Below are positions 55,416-64,000 of a stretch of DNA of 64,000 nt, one piece after another. Numbering within the stretch: position 1 is the stretch's first letter; every line of letters begins with the position of its first letter. Location: the NCBI RefSeq assembly GCF_000384475.1, contig NZ_ARWB01000001.1, forward strand, positions 4,082,123-4,146,122. Reading direction: 5' to 3'. Origin of the DNA: Methylopila sp. M107 (GTDB lineage Bacteria > Pseudomonadota > Alphaproteobacteria > Rhizobiales > Methylopilaceae). A model generated the notes under the pieces. The model saw only the letters and a list, made by a program, of their open reading frames with translations. It was not told where the DNA came from and ran no database searches. A program made the translations under genes and the position numbers.

Positions 55416-55819
55416 AATGCTTCGTGGTCGACGCGTCGGTCACGTCGTGCTGGCTGCTGCCCGACGAAAGCGATGCGCGCGCCGCCGCGGCCTACGAGCT
55501 GCTGGACGACGGCGACGCGCTGGCGCCTGCGCTGTGGTGGTTCGAGGCGCGCAACGTTCTCGTCGTCAGCGAAAGGCGCGGGAGGATTGACGCGGAAGCA
55601 GTCGAGCAGGCTTTCGCGATCATCGCAAAACTGCCGATCGAGATCGATCGGGAGCCGAACGATGTCGCTGTCTTACGTCTCGCGCGTCGCCATCGTCTGA
55701 CGGTCTATGATGCGGCCTATCTGGAACTTGCCTTGAGGCGGGGAGCGCCGCTCGCGACGCTGGACGACGCGCTCGCGAAGGCGGCCCAGATAGAAGGCGT
55801 TGCTCTCATCGGCTCGTGA
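55412..55819 (+). CDS. VapC-type PIN-domain toxin
   Basis: The 135-residue PIN-domain ribonuclease has the acidic active-site residues Asp7, Glu45, Asp100 and Asp118/119 in FVVDASV, FEARNV, VYDAAYLELAL and TLDDAL. VapC toxins cleave specific RNAs, such as tRNA or rRNA, when the antitoxin is lost. Here it follows a Phd-type antitoxin with an ATGA overlap, forming a complete type II pair just after the pab cluster. Confidence 0.9.
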   Translation: MKCFVVDASVTSCWLLPDESDARAAAAYELLDDGDALAPALWWFEARNVLVVSERRGRIDAEAVEQAFAIIAKLPIEIDREPNDVAVLRLARRHRLTVYDAAYLELALRRGAPLATLDDALAKAAQIEGVALIGS

Positions 55820-55837
55820 GTGCGCCCGCCCGCCGCC

Positions 55838-56263
55838 CTATTCGTTGGAGTTCTGATAGCCGATGAACAGCCACCGGCCTTCGCTCTCGGCGAAATAATA
55901 CGAGTTGCCGTCGCAATCCGCGGACCAGGATTTGCCGAAGATCGGCGTCGACGCGGTCTTCGGGTCATTCCGCGCGAACGGGCCGCCGCGAAGGCAGGCG
56001 AGGATGCCCTTGTCCCGGTCGCCGAACAGCATCTTGAGATCGTCCTTGCCGAACGCCTTCCTCGTGATCTTCGGCGGCGACTGATAGACGTCGATCTTGA
56101 GCGGAAACTGCGAGAGACCGATGACGGCGTTGAGGTCGTTCGCCGCGACCGCGTCTGCGAGCGCCTTGCTGGCCGTTACGAGGCCCACGGGCGGCGTCGG
56201 CTCCGCCGCGCCGGCGGTCGCGACGCCGAGGAGAAAAGCAAGCGAGGCGAGCAGGACTTTCAT
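55838..56263 (-). CDS. Secreted hypothetical protein
   Basis: The 141-residue protein has a signal peptide (about 1-19, ending GAAE). The mature domain contains ALADAVAANDLNAVIGLSQF and ends GRWLFIGYQNSNE, with two Cys in ACLRGGPF and SADCDGNSYYF that may pair. The layout resembles small periplasmic alpha+beta proteins of the NTF2-like type, which is only a guess. It is convergent with the VapC gene. Confidence 0.7.
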   Translation of the reverse strand: MKVLLASLAFLLGVATAGAAEPTPPVGLVTASKALADAVAANDLNAVIGLSQFPLKIDVYQSPPKITRKAFGKDDLKMLFGDRDKGILACLRGGPFARNDPKTASTPIFGKSWSADCDGNSYYFAESEGRWLFIGYQNSNE

Positions 56264-56312
56264 GGCGGCTCCTCCCGAGGCGTCGCCTCAGGATATGGCG
56301 CCAGAACGACCG

Positions 56313-56402
56313 CCGTCATCCTCGGCTTGACCAGAGGATCCACGTCCAAACTCGAGAGCGACGCTGGCGTGGATGGGTCCGGTCAAGCCGGACCATGACG
56401 GG
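56313..56402. repeat. Dispersed palindromic repeat, family G copy 2
   Basis: GTCATCCTCGGCTTGACCAG followed by AGGATCCACG pairs with CGTGGATGGGTCCGGTCAAG followed by CCGGACCATGACG. Related to 31728-31817. Confidence 0.65.
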
Positions 56403-56436
56403 TCTCATTCGGCGGCCGCCTGAAGGCCCCGGGATC

Positions 56437-56940
56437 TCACGGCAGCGCGTCGAAGCCCGGGCCGAAGCCGTTCAGCGAGACAGGCACGCCGATGCCCTCT
56501 TCGGGCGTCTGGAAGATGATGAAGGTCGCTTGCTTGCCGGTGCGGAACTGGTTGACCAGCGGGTCCTCCAGCACGACCTCGGCGACGCAGCCGTTGGGCA
56601 GGCAGCGGACAAAGCCTGCGCGGCCGACCTCGGCTTGATCGATTCGAAGGCCGAGGCCCGACGGCAGCAGCACGCCCAGCGGGGCGAGCACGCGCAGCAG
56701 CCGGCTCTTCTTGTCGGCGGTCTTCAGCACGATGACGGTGAGCCCGACATTCGGCCGGTCGTCGGCCGTCACGCTCTGGACCAGCGCGCACTGTTCCCCC
56801 TGGGCGCCGGCCGGCGTGTCGCAGCGCATCTGCCAGTCGCCATGCGTCGCCTTGACGGCGCCCTGCGCGAAACTTTGGGCCGGCGCGAGAGCGAGCGCCG
56901 CGACCGTCGCCAGCGCGACCGTTGCTCTAGAGGATCGCAC
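56437..56940 (-). CDS. Invasion associated locus B (IalB) family protein
   Basis: The 167-residue exported protein has a signal peptide (about 1-25, ending SFAQ) and the IalB pattern GDWQMRCDTPAG, EQCALVQSV, then VRCLPNGCVAEVVLED with conserved Cys pairs. The family was named in Bartonella but is widespread in non-pathogenic Hyphomicrobiales. It is periplasmic with unknown function. Confidence 0.88.
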   Translation of the reverse strand: MRSSRATVALATVAALALAPAQSFAQGAVKATHGDWQMRCDTPAGAQGEQCALVQSVTADDRPNVGLTVIVLKTADKKSRLLRVLAPLGVLLPSGLGLRIDQAEVGRAGFVRCLPNGCVAEVVLEDPLVNQFRTGKQATFIIFQTPEEGIGVPVSLNGFGPGFDALP

Positions 56941-57372
56941 GTTCGGCGGTCTCCCGGTTCGGCGTCGACGAAAAAGCGACGGCCAGAGGGCCCGTTAGGG
57001 CCAATTAAACGCCATGTCGCCGACGGACGGGAAGGTCCGGACAGCGAAGACGGGCGTAACAGAGGACAACATCGTGTCAAGCGCCCGGCGGCCCGGCCAA
57101 GGACTGGGCGGGAGTGTGTCGGGAGGGCGGCATTTTCGCGCGCAAATGCCGCATGAAGCCCTCCGAATGGTCACATTGAGCTTTTGTAACCGTTATGGTT
57201 TCAAGGCCAAGCCGTTAGAAGTGGCGCCGGTTCGGCCGCATCGCGATTCCGCGACGCCAGCGATCGGGACGCCATCGAAGAGCAAGACCGCAGTCGCGCC
57301 AAGGCGTGAACGGCGGCGGTAGTGGGGTGGCCCCTCCCTCGGGGGCTCGGGAACGACGAGAGGCTTTGAGGC
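56941..57372. other. Leader and promoter region of the cytochrome oxidase operon
   Basis: No credible gene was seen in this 432-bp stretch between the divergent ialB-like gene and coxB. Around 57155-57215 the GC content is lower (AGCTTTTGTAACCGTTATGG), which suggests a promoter, but no convincing -35/-10 pair could be assigned. Confidence 0.4.
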
Positions 57373-58236
57373 ATGTTTCGACCGGGACGCATGACGACCA
57401 TGGCGCTCGCCGCGCTCGGCGCGGGCGCGGCCGCAGCTCCGGCGATCGCCGGCACCGGCCAGCCGTCGCCCTGGCAGCTCGGCCTGCAGAACGCCGTGAC
57501 CCCGGTGTTCCATCAGGCGCACGACTTCCACGATTTCCTGCTGATCCTCATCACGGCGATCACGCTGTTCGTGCTCGCGCTGCTGCTCTACTGCATCTGG
57601 CGGTTCAACGAGACGAAGAACCCGGTCCCCTCGAAGACCACCCACCACACGCTGCTCGAGGTCGCCTGGACCATCATCCCGGTGCTGATCCTCGTCGTGA
57701 TCGCGGTGCCGTCGTTCCGCCTGCTCTACGCCCAGTACACGCCCCCGCCCGCCGACGTGACCATCAAGGTCGTCGGCCGCCAGTGGAACTGGGACGTGGT
57801 CTATCCCGACCAGAACGCGCTCACGATCACCCAGCTGATGCTGCAGGAGGACGAGCTCGAGAACGGCCAGCCCGCCAAGCTCGCGGTCGACAATCCGGCG
57901 GTCGTGCCCGTCAACAAGGTCGTGAAGGTCGACGTCACGGCCGAGGACGTCATCCACGCCTTCACGATCCCGTCCTTCGGCGTGAAGGTCGACGCCATCC
58001 CGGGCCGCCTGAACCAGACCTGGTTCAAGGCCGAGAAGGAGGGCGCCTATTACGGCCAGTGCTCCGAGCTCTGCGGTCTCGCCCACGCGTTCATGCCGAT
58101 CGAGATCCAGGTCGTGAGCGAGGAGACCTACAAGAAGTGGCTCGAGGCCGCGAAAGCCAACCCCGAGAAAGCCAAAGAAGTCCTGAAGCAGGCCAAGGCT
58201 GACGCCGCCGCCGCGAACGCTGTCGCGGCGCGCTGA
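57373..58236 (+). CDS. coxB: Cytochrome c oxidase subunit II (aa3 type)
   Basis: The 287-residue subunit has a signal sequence, two transmembrane helices (about 55-75 and 95-115) and a periplasmic cupredoxin domain. The binuclear CuA ligands are complete: His195 in [11 protein letters not shown], then Cys230, Cys234, His238 and Met241 in [13 protein letters not shown], with the bridging Glu in [16 protein letters not shown] holds the Trp that receives electrons from cytochrome c. An Ala/Lys-rich C-terminal tail (about 255-287) extends it. First gene of the oxidase operon. Confidence 0.95.
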   Translation: MFRPGRMTTMALAALGAGAAAAPAIAGTGQPSPWQLGLQNAVTPVFHQAHDFHDFLLILITAITLFVLALLLYCIWRFNETKNPVPSKTTHHTLLEVAWTIIPVLILVVIAVPSFRLLYAQYTPPPADVTIKVVGRQWNWDVVYPDQNALTITQLMLQEDELENGQPAKLAVDNPAVVPVNKVVKVDVTAEDVIHAFTIPSFGVKVDAIPGRLNQTWFKAEKEGAYYGQCSELCGLAHAFMPIEIQVVSEETYKKWLEAAKANPEKAKEVLKQAKADAAAANAVAAR

Positions 58237-58280
58237 GCGCGTCTGGTCTGAACCGAAGAACAAGATTGGGAGAGGCCGGC

Positions 58281-59888
58281 ATGGCGACTGCGGCTTACGG
58301 ACATACCGACGAACATCACGACCATCCGACTGGTCTGAAGCGCTGGCTGTTCTCGACGAACCACAAGGACATCGGGACGCTCTACCTGATCTTCGCGATC
58401 TGCGCGGGCATCCTGGGCGGCGCGCTGTCGATCGGCATCCGCCTCGAGCTGATGCATCCGGGAATGCAGTACTTCACGAACCCGAACACGTTCCACGCCT
58501 TCACCACCAGCCACGGCCTCATCATGATCTTCTTCATGGTGATGCCCGCGATGATCGGCGGCTTCGGCAACTGGTTCGTTCCGCTCATGATCGGCGCGCC
58601 CGACATGGCGTTCCCGCGCATGAACAACATCTCGTTCTGGTTGCTGCCGCCGGCGATCGGCCTGCTGATCATCTCGCTGTTCGTCGAGGGCGCCCCCGGC
58701 TCGCACGGCGTCTCGGGCGGCTGGACGATCTACCCGCCTTACTCGTCGAAGGCCGGCCAGCCCGGCCCCGCGATGGATTACGCGATCCTGGCGCTCCACA
58801 TCGCCGGCGCCTCGTCGATCCTCGGCGCGATCAACTTCATCACCACCATCTTCAACATGCGCGCCCCGGGCATGACGCTGCACAAGATGCCGCTGTTCGC
58901 CTGGTCGGTGCTGGTGACCGCCTTCCTGCTGCTGCTGTCGCTCCCGGTGCTCGCCGGCGCGATCACCATGCTGCTGACCGACCGCAACTTCGGGACGACC
59001 TTCTTCGACCCGCAGGGCGGCGGCGACCCGATCCTGTTCCAGCACCTGTTCTGGTTCTTCGGACACCCTGAGGTGTACATCCTGATCCTGCCGGGCTTCG
59101 GCATGATCTCCCACATCATCTCGACCTTCTCGAAGAAGCCGATCTTCGGCTATCTCGGCATGGCCTACGCCATGGTCGCGATCGGCGTGGTGGGCTTCGT
59201 GGTGTGGGCCCATCACATGTACACGACCGGCATTTCGGTGAACACGCAGGCCTATTTCGTGTTCGCCACCATGGTGATCGCGGTGCCGACCGGCGTGAAG
59301 ATCTTCTCCTGGATCGCGACCATGTGGGGCGGCTCGATCCAGCTCCGCACCCCGATGATCTGGGCGATCGGCTTCATCTTCCTGTTCACGCTCGGCGGCG
59401 TCACCGGCGTCGTGCTGTCGAACGCCGGCATCGACCGCTCGCTGCAGGACACCTATTACGTGGTGGCGCACTTCCACTACGTGCTGTCGCTCGGCGCCGT
59501 CTTCGCCATCTTCGCAGGCTGGTACTACTGGTTCCCGAAGATGTCCGGCTACATGTACAACGAGACCATCGGCAAGCTGCACTTCTGGGTCACCTTCGTC
59601 GGCGTGAACCTGGTGTTCTTCCCGCAGCACTTCCTCGGCCTCGCCGGCATGCCGCGCCGCTACATCGACTATCCGGACGCGTTCGCGGGCTGGAACCTGG
59701 TGTCGTCCTACGGGTCGTACATCTCGGGCGTCGGCGTGCTGATCTTCCTCTACGGCGTGTTCGAGGCCTTCGCGAAGAAGCGGGTCGCGGGCGACAATCC
59801 GTGGGGCCCTGGCGCGACCACGCTGGAGTGGACCCTGTCCTCGCCGCCGCCGTTCCACCAGTTCTCGACGCTCCCGCGCGTCAAGTGA
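58281..59888 (+). CDS. coxA: Cytochrome c oxidase subunit I (aa3 type)
   Basis: The 535-residue, 12-helix catalytic subunit reduces O2 and pumps protons. Haem a ligands are His78 (TTSHGLIM) and His399. His397 binds haem a3. CuB ligands are His262 in GHPEVY (cross-linked to Tyr266) and His311-His312 in WAHHMY. The K-channel Lys is in TGVKIFSW, and the D-channel Asp is in [11 protein letters not shown], placing it in class A1. I chose the ATG at 58281 after GGGAGAGG; an in-frame TTG at 58266 is less likely. Confidence 0.97.
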   Translation: MATAAYGHTDEHHDHPTGLKRWLFSTNHKDIGTLYLIFAICAGILGGALSIGIRLELMHPGMQYFTNPNTFHAFTTSHGLIMIFFMVMPAMIGGFGNWFVPLMIGAPDMAFPRMNNISFWLLPPAIGLLIISLFVEGAPGSHGVSGGWTIYPPYSSKAGQPGPAMDYAILALHIAGASSILGAINFITTIFNMRAPGMTLHKMPLFAWSVLVTAFLLLLSLPVLAGAITMLLTDRNFGTTFFDPQGGGDPILFQHLFWFFGHPEVYILILPGFGMISHIISTFSKKPIFGYLGMAYAMVAIGVVGFVVWAHHMYTTGISVNTQAYFVFATMVIAVPTGVKIFSWIATMWGGSIQLRTPMIWAIGFIFLFTLGGVTGVVLSNAGIDRSLQDTYYVVAHFHYVLSLGAVFAIFAGWYYWFPKMSGYMYNETIGKLHFWVTFVGVNLVFFPQHFLGLAGMPRRYIDYPDAFAGWNLVSSYGSYISGVGVLIFLYGVFEAFAKKRVAGDNPWGPGATTLEWTLSSPPPFHQFSTLPRVK

Positions 59889-59894
59889 TCGAAC

Positions 59895-59923
59895 GGCGGG
59901 GCCGCGTTTTGCGCGGCCCCGCC
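59895..59923 (+). terminator. Strong hairpin between coxA and ctaB
   Basis: A 12-bp stem GGCGGGGCCGCG / CGCGGCCCCGCC closes a TTTTG loop. No long U-run follows, so it may reduce readthrough or protect the coxBA mRNA instead of terminating fully. Structural genes lie upstream and assembly genes downstream. Confidence 0.65.
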
Positions 59924-59976
59924 AGTTTCCTTCCGTCCTGCCGGTAGGGCCGGACTGACAGGTGGTTCGAATACCC

Positions 59977-60939
59977 ATGTCGATGATCCAGGACGATCGC
60001 ATCGAAGCGCTGTCCGCGCTGCCGGGGCCCAGCCTCGCCGGCGTCGAGGACTTCGTCGCGCTGCTGAAGCCGCGCGTGATGTCGCTCGTGGTGCTGACCG
60101 CGTTGACCGGCTTCGTCGTCGCGCCGACCGGGCAGCATCCGGTGCTCGCGGCGATCTCGCTTCTCTGCATCGCGGTCGGGGCCGGCGCCTCGGGCGCGCT
60201 CAACATGTGGTGGGACGCCGACATCGACGCCGTGATGGCGCGCACCGCCTCGCGCCCCGTGCCGTCAGGCCGGGTGACGCCGGGCGAGGCGCTCGCCTTC
60301 GGCATGACGCTCTCGGTCGGCTCCGTTCTGATGCTCGGCCTCGTGGCGAACTGGCTCGCCGCTGGCCTGCTCGCCTTCACCATCGCGTTCTACGTCGTGA
60401 TCTACACGATGTGGCTGAAGCGCTGGACGCCCCAGAACATCGTGATCGGCGGCCTCGCCGGCGCCATGCCCCCGATGGTCGCCTGGGCGGCGCAGACCGG
60501 AACGGTGAGCCTCGAAAGCGCCGTGCTGGTCGCGCTGATCTTCATGTGGACGCCGCCGCACTTCTGGGCGCTCGCGCTCGTGAAGTCCGAGGACTACGCC
60601 CGCGCCGGCGTGCCGATGCTGCCCGTGGTCGCCGGCCCGGACGAGACCCGCCGCCAGATCCTGCTCTATTCGATCGCGCTCGCGCCGCTCGGCGTCGCGC
60701 CGGCGCTGGTCGGCCTCGGCGGCTGGGCCTATCTCGTGGCTTCCGTCCTCGGCGGGTTCGAGTTCCTGCGCCGCGCCGTCATGGTCTACCGGGTCCGCGA
60801 GGGCGCGCCGGCCCGCAAGGCCGCCATGGGCCTGTTCGGCTATTCGATCCTCTATCTGTTCGCTCTGTTCGTTCTCCTGCTGGTCGAGAAGCTGGTCGGC
60901 CTCGCGCCGCTCGCCGGCCCGGTCGCGGGCTGGCTCTGA
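59977..60939 (+). CDS. ctaB: Protoheme IX farnesyltransferase (haem O synthase)
   Basis: The 320-residue UbiA-superfamily enzyme converts haem B to haem O, the first step to haem A for this oxidase. It has [16 protein letters not shown], the first Asp motif [19 protein letters not shown], and [20 protein letters not shown]. About eight or nine transmembrane helices are visible. I chose the ATG at 59977 (MSMIQDDR); a GTG at 59962 is in frame. It precedes coxF by four bases. Confidence 0.94.
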   Translation: MSMIQDDRIEALSALPGPSLAGVEDFVALLKPRVMSLVVLTALTGFVVAPTGQHPVLAAISLLCIAVGAGASGALNMWWDADIDAVMARTASRPVPSGRVTPGEALAFGMTLSVGSVLMLGLVANWLAAGLLAFTIAFYVVIYTMWLKRWTPQNIVIGGLAGAMPPMVAWAAQTGTVSLESAVLVALIFMWTPPHFWALALVKSEDYARAGVPMLPVVAGPDETRRQILLYSIALAPLGVAPALVGLGGWAYLVASVLGGFEFLRRAVMVYRVREGAPARKAAMGLFGYSILYLFALFVLLLVEKLVGLAPLAGPVAGWL

Positions 60940-60943
60940 CAGG

Positions 60944-61123
60944 ATGGCGGATGGCGATGACAGGCGCGACGTGCAGACCGGGATCCAACTCTCCGAGGAG
61001 CAGCGGAAGCGCCTGCGCGCCCGCAACATCGCTGTCGCGCTCGTGCTCGCGGCGCTCGTGGTGCTGTTCTGGGTCGTCACGGTGTTCAAGATGGGCGGCG
61101 ACGTCGCCAACAGGCAGCTCTGA
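60944..61123 (+). CDS. coxF: Small CoxF-like cytochrome oxidase operon protein
   Basis: The 59-residue protein starts MADGDDRRDVQTGIQLSEEQ and has one transmembrane helix, IAVALVLAALVVLFWVVTVF, ending in KMGGDVANRQL. It lies four bases after ctaB, and its stop overlaps the ctaG start by one base (TGATG). A similar small single-span protein occupies this slot in many alphaproteobacterial cox operons. Role unproven; assembly is plausible from context. Confidence 0.8.
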   Translation: MADGDDRRDVQTGIQLSEEQRKRLRARNIAVALVLAALVVLFWVVTVFKMGGDVANRQL

Positions 61124-61722
61124 TGACTGAGCCGACCGAACCCATGCGCGACGCGAGGCCGCCCCGGCACGGGCGGCTGGCGTTCGGTTGCGTGGCGCTT
61201 GTCGCCGCCATGATCGGCGCGTCCTACGCCGCGGTCCCGCTCTACGACATGTTTTGCCGCGCGACCGGCTATGGCGGCACCACGCAGGTCGCGACTTCCT
61301 CGCCCGCAAACGCGCTCGACCGGACCATGACGGTGCGCTTCGACGGCAATGTCGCGCCGGGGCTGAAATGGGCGTTCGGGCCCGAGCAGACCACCATGAC
61401 GGTCAGGGTCGGCGAGACCAAGCTCGCGATGTTCAAGGCGAAGAACGTCTCGGACAAGCCGCTCACCGCCACCGCGACCTACAACGTCACGCCGGACCAG
61501 ACCGGCGCCTATTTCTCGAAGATCCAGTGCTTCTGCTTCACCGAGCAGACGCTCCAGCCCGGCGAGGAGATCGACATGCCGGTCGCCTTCTTCGTCGACC
61601 CGTCGATTGCGGAGAACCGCGAGCTTGACGGCCTCAACGAGTTGACCCTGTCCTACACGTTCTTCCCGGCGCGGCAGCGGACCTCCGCCGCCGCCGTCGC
61701 GGCGGAACGGCCAAGAAGCTGA
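61123..61722 (+). CDS. ctaG: Cytochrome c oxidase assembly protein CtaG (Cox11)
   Basis: The 199-residue protein has one N-terminal transmembrane helix and a periplasmic domain. Cys45 in MFCRATGYGG and the Cu-binding pair Cys136-Phe-Cys138 in KIQCFCFTEQTL are present. It delivers copper to CuB of subunit I. It overlaps coxF by one base and precedes coxC. Confidence 0.95.
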   Translation: MTEPTEPMRDARPPRHGRLAFGCVALVAAMIGASYAAVPLYDMFCRATGYGGTTQVATSSPANALDRTMTVRFDGNVAPGLKWAFGPEQTTMTVRVGETKLAMFKAKNVSDKPLTATATYNVTPDQTGAYFSKIQCFCFTEQTLQPGEEIDMPVAFFVDPSIAENRELDGLNELTLSYTFFPARQRTSAAAVAAERPRS

Positions 61723-61801
61723 ACACGCAGCGCTGAACGACCAACGATAAGCGCGGCGGGCGACCGGCGCGAAAGCAAAGAGAGGGAAGGGGATCCCCCA
61801 A

Positions 61802-62632
61802 ATGGCCGACGCCCACGCCAAGAACCACGACTATCATCTCGTCGATCCGAGCCCGTGGCCGCTGATCGGCTCGATCGCAGCCTTCGTGCTCGCGATCGGC
61901 GCCGTGCAGTACATGAAGGGCGGCGCGCCCTGGATCATGGCGGCGGGCTTCGCTGGCGTGCTCTACACGATGATCGCCTGGTGGCGCGACGTCATCCACG
62001 AGGCGCATCGCGGCGACCACACCCGCGTCGTCGCTATCCACCTGCGCTACGGCATGATCCTGTTCATCGCCTCCGAGGTGATGTTCTTCGTGGCGTGGTT
62101 CTGGGCCTATTTCGACGTGTCCCTGTTCCCGAACGAAGCTCACCAGTTCCAGCGCACGGAGTTCGTCGGCGGCGTCTGGCCGCCCAAGGGCATCGAGACC
62201 TTCGATCCCTGGCACCTGCCGCTGCTGAACACGCTGATCCTGCTGACCTCCGGCACCACGGTCACCTGGGCGCACCACGCGCTGATCCACAACGACCGCA
62301 AGGGCCTCAAGCAGGGCCTGTGGCTGACCATCATCCTGGGCGTGCTGTTCTCGGCGCTTCAGGCCTACGAATACAGCCACGCGGCCTTCAACTACTCGGG
62401 CAACATCTACGGCGCGACCTTCTTCATGGCGACCGGCTTCCACGGCTTCCACGTGATCGTCGGCACCATCTTCCTCGCCGTCTGCCTCGCCCGGGTCTAC
62501 AAGGGCCACTTCACGCCGAAGCAGCACTTCGGCTTCGAGGCGGCGGCCTGGTACTGGCACTTCGTCGACGTGGTCTGGCTGTTCCTGTTCGCCGCCATCT
62601 ACGTCTGGGGCGGCGGCGCGCACGCCGGCTAA
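61802..62632 (+). CDS. coxC: Cytochrome c oxidase subunit III
   Basis: The 276-residue, seven-helix subunit has [14 protein letters not shown] near the N-terminus, then [20 protein letters not shown] and [18 protein letters not shown], with the conserved helix-3 Glu in ASEVMFF, which keeps proton uptake sustained. The ATG follows GAGAGGGAAGG 15-20 bases upstream. A terminator follows the gene. Confidence 0.96.
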   Translation: MADAHAKNHDYHLVDPSPWPLIGSIAAFVLAIGAVQYMKGGAPWIMAAGFAGVLYTMIAWWRDVIHEAHRGDHTRVVAIHLRYGMILFIASEVMFFVAWFWAYFDVSLFPNEAHQFQRTEFVGGVWPPKGIETFDPWHLPLLNTLILLTSGTTVTWAHHALIHNDRKGLKQGLWLTIILGVLFSALQAYEYSHAAFNYSGNIYGATFFMATGFHGFHVIVGTIFLAVCLARVYKGHFTPKQHFGFEAAAWYWHFVDVVWLFLFAAIYVWGGGAHAG

Positions 62633-62666
62633 CGCCAGCCTGAAAATCCCCATCTCTCGCTAATGG

Positions 62667-62708
62667 CGGGGCCGCGGGCTAAAAGCCGGCGGCCCCGTTT
62701 TCTTTGGG
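62667..62708 (+). terminator. Intrinsic terminator after coxC
   Basis: Stem CGGGGCCGC / GCGGCCCCG with inner GGC/GCC pairs and an A-rich loop is followed by TTTTCTTT. It would end most transcripts before the DUF983 and SURF1 genes. Confidence 0.85.
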
Positions 62709-62756
62709 CTCGAATGAAGACCCGAACGCCTGAGCGTTTCAGATCGATCAATCGCG

Positions 62757-62853
62757 TCATGGCCGGCGACAGCCGGGTATCCACGACTTGGAGCGTCGAG
62801 CATCGCGGAACCAAGGAAGCCGTGGATACCCCGCGAAGGCGCGGGCATGACGT
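62757..62853. repeat. Dispersed palindromic repeat, family H copy 2
   Basis: GTCATGGCCGGCGACAGCCG and GGTATCCACGACTTGGAGCG pair with AGCCGTGGATACCCCGCGAA and GGCGCGGGCATGACG. Related to 48909-49028. Located between the coxC terminator and the DUF983 gene. Confidence 0.7.
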
Positions 62854-62883
62854 CGCGACTTCACATGAAACGACCATGATCTG

Positions 62884-63258
62884 ATGTCTGGACCAAACGC
62901 CACCGCCTCCTCGCCCGCGCTTGCAGGCCTTCTCGGCCGCTGCCCCGCCTGCGGCGAAGGAAAGCTGTTCCGCGGCTACATCGCGCTGCCGCCGGCCTGC
63001 GACAGCTGCGGGCTCGACTACGGCTTCGCGGATTCCGGCGACGGCCCGGCCGTGTTCGTCATGCTGATCGCCGGCTTCCTCGCGCTCGGCTTCGTGCTGT
63101 GGTTCGAGTTCGCCTACGAGCCGCCCTTCTGGGTGCATCTGGTCGTCTCGCTGCCGGTGACGCTCGCGATCTGCCTTGCGCTTCTGCGGCTGTTCAAAGG
63201 CCTGCTGATTGCGCTCCAGTACAAGCACGATGCGGCGGAAGGGCGCGTGGATCGTTGA
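62884..63258 (+). CDS. DUF983 membrane protein
   Basis: The 124-residue protein has a zinc-ribbon-like N-terminus with CPACGEGKLFRGY and CDSCGLDY (two CxxC), followed by two transmembrane helices. DUF983 genes sit between coxC and SURF1 in many alphaproteobacterial cox operons, which suggests a role in oxidase biogenesis that is not proven. It is separated from coxC by a terminator and repeat. Confidence 0.9.
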   Translation: MSGPNATASSPALAGLLGRCPACGEGKLFRGYIALPPACDSCGLDYGFADSGDGPAVFVMLIAGFLALGFVLWFEFAYEPPFWVHLVVSLPVTLAICLALLRLFKGLLIALQYKHDAAEGRVDR

Positions 63259-63263
63259 CCGGC

Positions 63264-64000
63264 ATGACGACCGACGCGCCGAAGCCCGGCCTCATCAAGA
63301 TCGGGCTTGCGGCCGCGATCGCGTTCGCGATCCTGGCCGGTCTCGGCACATGGCAACTGCTGCGCCTGAAGGAGAAGGAGACGCTGATCGCGCGCGTCGC
63401 CGAGCGCATGGCGGAGCCGCCGGTCGCGGCGCCCGCGATGGCGGAGTGGCCGTCGCTCGACCTCGCGAACTGGACCTACCGCCGCGTGACGCTCATGGGG
63501 ACCTACGACTTCGCCAAGGAGGCGCGGGTCTACATCAACCTGTCCGAGCCGCGCGGGAAGCTGAAAGGGCCGGGCTACTTCATCCTGACGCCGCTCAGGC
63601 TCAGCCAGGGCGGGACCGTGATCGTCAATCGCGGTTTCACGCCCCAGGCCGGCGGCGGCGTCGCGCGTGGCGACGCGAACGCCGACGTCACGGTGACGGG
63701 CCCGCTGCGCGAGCCGGAAGGCCGCAACATGTTCACGCCGTCGGACGAGGCCTACCAGCGGCTGTTCTTCGCGCGCGACCCGAAGGCGATCGCGGCCGAC
63801 CTCGGCATCCCGGACGCCGCGCCCTTCACGGTCGACGCCGAGGCGAGCGGCCCAGGAGGCCTGCCGCAGGGCGGCGAGACGCGCCTGTCCTTCCCGAACC
63901 GCCACATGGAATACGCCCTGACCTGGTACGGCCTCGCTGCGACGCTGGCGGCGTTCTTCGCCGTGTTCGCCTGGCGGACGCGCCGGGGCGGGGAGGATCG
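63264..64000 (+). CDS. SURF1-family cytochrome oxidase assembly protein (3' end cut by window)
   Basis: The reading frame starts at the ATG at 63264 (MTTDAPKPGLIKIGLAAAIA) and is open to the window end, giving 245 residues so far. It has an N-terminal helix with LGTWQLLRLKEKETLI, the family strings TYRRVTLMGTYD, GPGYFILTPL and VIVNRGFTP, and the C-terminal HMEYALTWYGLAATLAAFF helix. SURF1 (Shy1) helps insert haem a into subunit I. Nearly complete; only a few C-terminal residues are missing. Confidence 0.93.
   Translation, partial: MTTDAPKPGLIKIGLAAAIAFAILAGLGTWQLLRLKEKETLIARVAERMAEPPVAAPAMAEWPSLDLANWTYRRVTLMGTYDFAKEARVYINLSEPRGKLKGPGYFILTPLRLSQGGTVIVNRGFTPQAGGGVARGDANADVTVTGPLREPEGRNMFTPSDEAYQRLFFARDPKAIAADLGIPDAAPFTVDAEASGPGGLPQGGETRLSFPNRHMEYALTWYGLAATLAAFFAVFAWRTRRGGED

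Noticed and set aside
59960-59976. GGTTCGAAT motif before ctaB as a tRNA end
   Set aside because: No cloverleaf; the sequence is simply the leader of ctaB.

Overview
The window is GC-rich chromosomal DNA (roughly 70 percent GC by eye) from an alphaproteobacterium, most likely order Hyphomicrobiales (Rhizobiales). The evidence is the gene set: a ~1600-residue NAD-glutamate dehydrogenase, a plant-type glutamate-cysteine ligase, an IalB-family protein, DUF4170, DUF1127 and DUF937 proteins, and the cytochrome oxidase order coxB-coxA-ctaB-coxF-ctaG-coxC-DUF983-SURF1. Genus cannot be fixed from the sequence alone. No rRNA, tRNA, CRISPR array or prophage was found.

Layout. 1-700: the 5' part of an IS630-family transposase on the minus strand, running off the left edge. 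0.85-4 kb: an exported TPR/caspase-like protein and homoserine O-acetyltransferase. 4-5.1 kb: a repeat-filled spacer with ten tandem GGGTAA units. 5.1-15.3 kb: an FAD amine oxidase, an M17 aminopeptidase, a YqaA-type membrane protein, an NlpC/P60 hydrolase, GluQ and the giant NAD-GDH. 15.4-23.8 kb: a YbjQ-family protein, an SGNH hydrolase, purH, aroK-aroB, a small membrane protein overlapping xerD, a RidA protein and an aldo/keto reductase. 23.9-27.7 kb: a sigma-54 activator divergent from an aldehyde dehydrogenase, with a recognisable -24/-12 promoter and upstream palindromes. 28-33 kb: DUF4170, a CysQ-like phosphatase, an MpaB-like protein, a 46-residue membrane protein, ubiA and rsmE. 32.8-37.5 kb: two tandem L,D-transpeptidase lipoproteins, an MFS exporter, gshA and a Tyr/Arg-rich secreted protein. 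37.5-44 kb: a His-rich CDF metal exporter, EamA and MFS transporters with a divergent LysR regulator, and an NCS1 permease. 44-47.1 kb: a polar amino-acid ABC importer. 47.5-52 kb: LysR/DUF1127, a DUF937 protein and a Kef-type antiporter. 52.2-55.1 kb: pabB-pabA-pabC for p-aminobenzoate. 55.2-55.8 kb: a Phd/VapC toxin-antitoxin pair. 55.8-56.9 kb: two secreted proteins, one IalB-like. 57.4-64 kb: the aa3 cytochrome c oxidase operon, cut by the right edge inside SURF1.

Most genes are ordinary chromosomal housekeeping. The unusual content is between genes. At least eight families of palindromic dispersed repeats occupy most of the longer spacers, one of them as two near-identical ~205 bp inverted copies 16 kb apart. 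One repeat carries the GGGTAA expansion. The best-resolved regulatory circuit is the sigma-54 activator/aldehyde dehydrogenase pair. I found no convincing wholly new multi-gene system; the leads are listed as findings with their limits.
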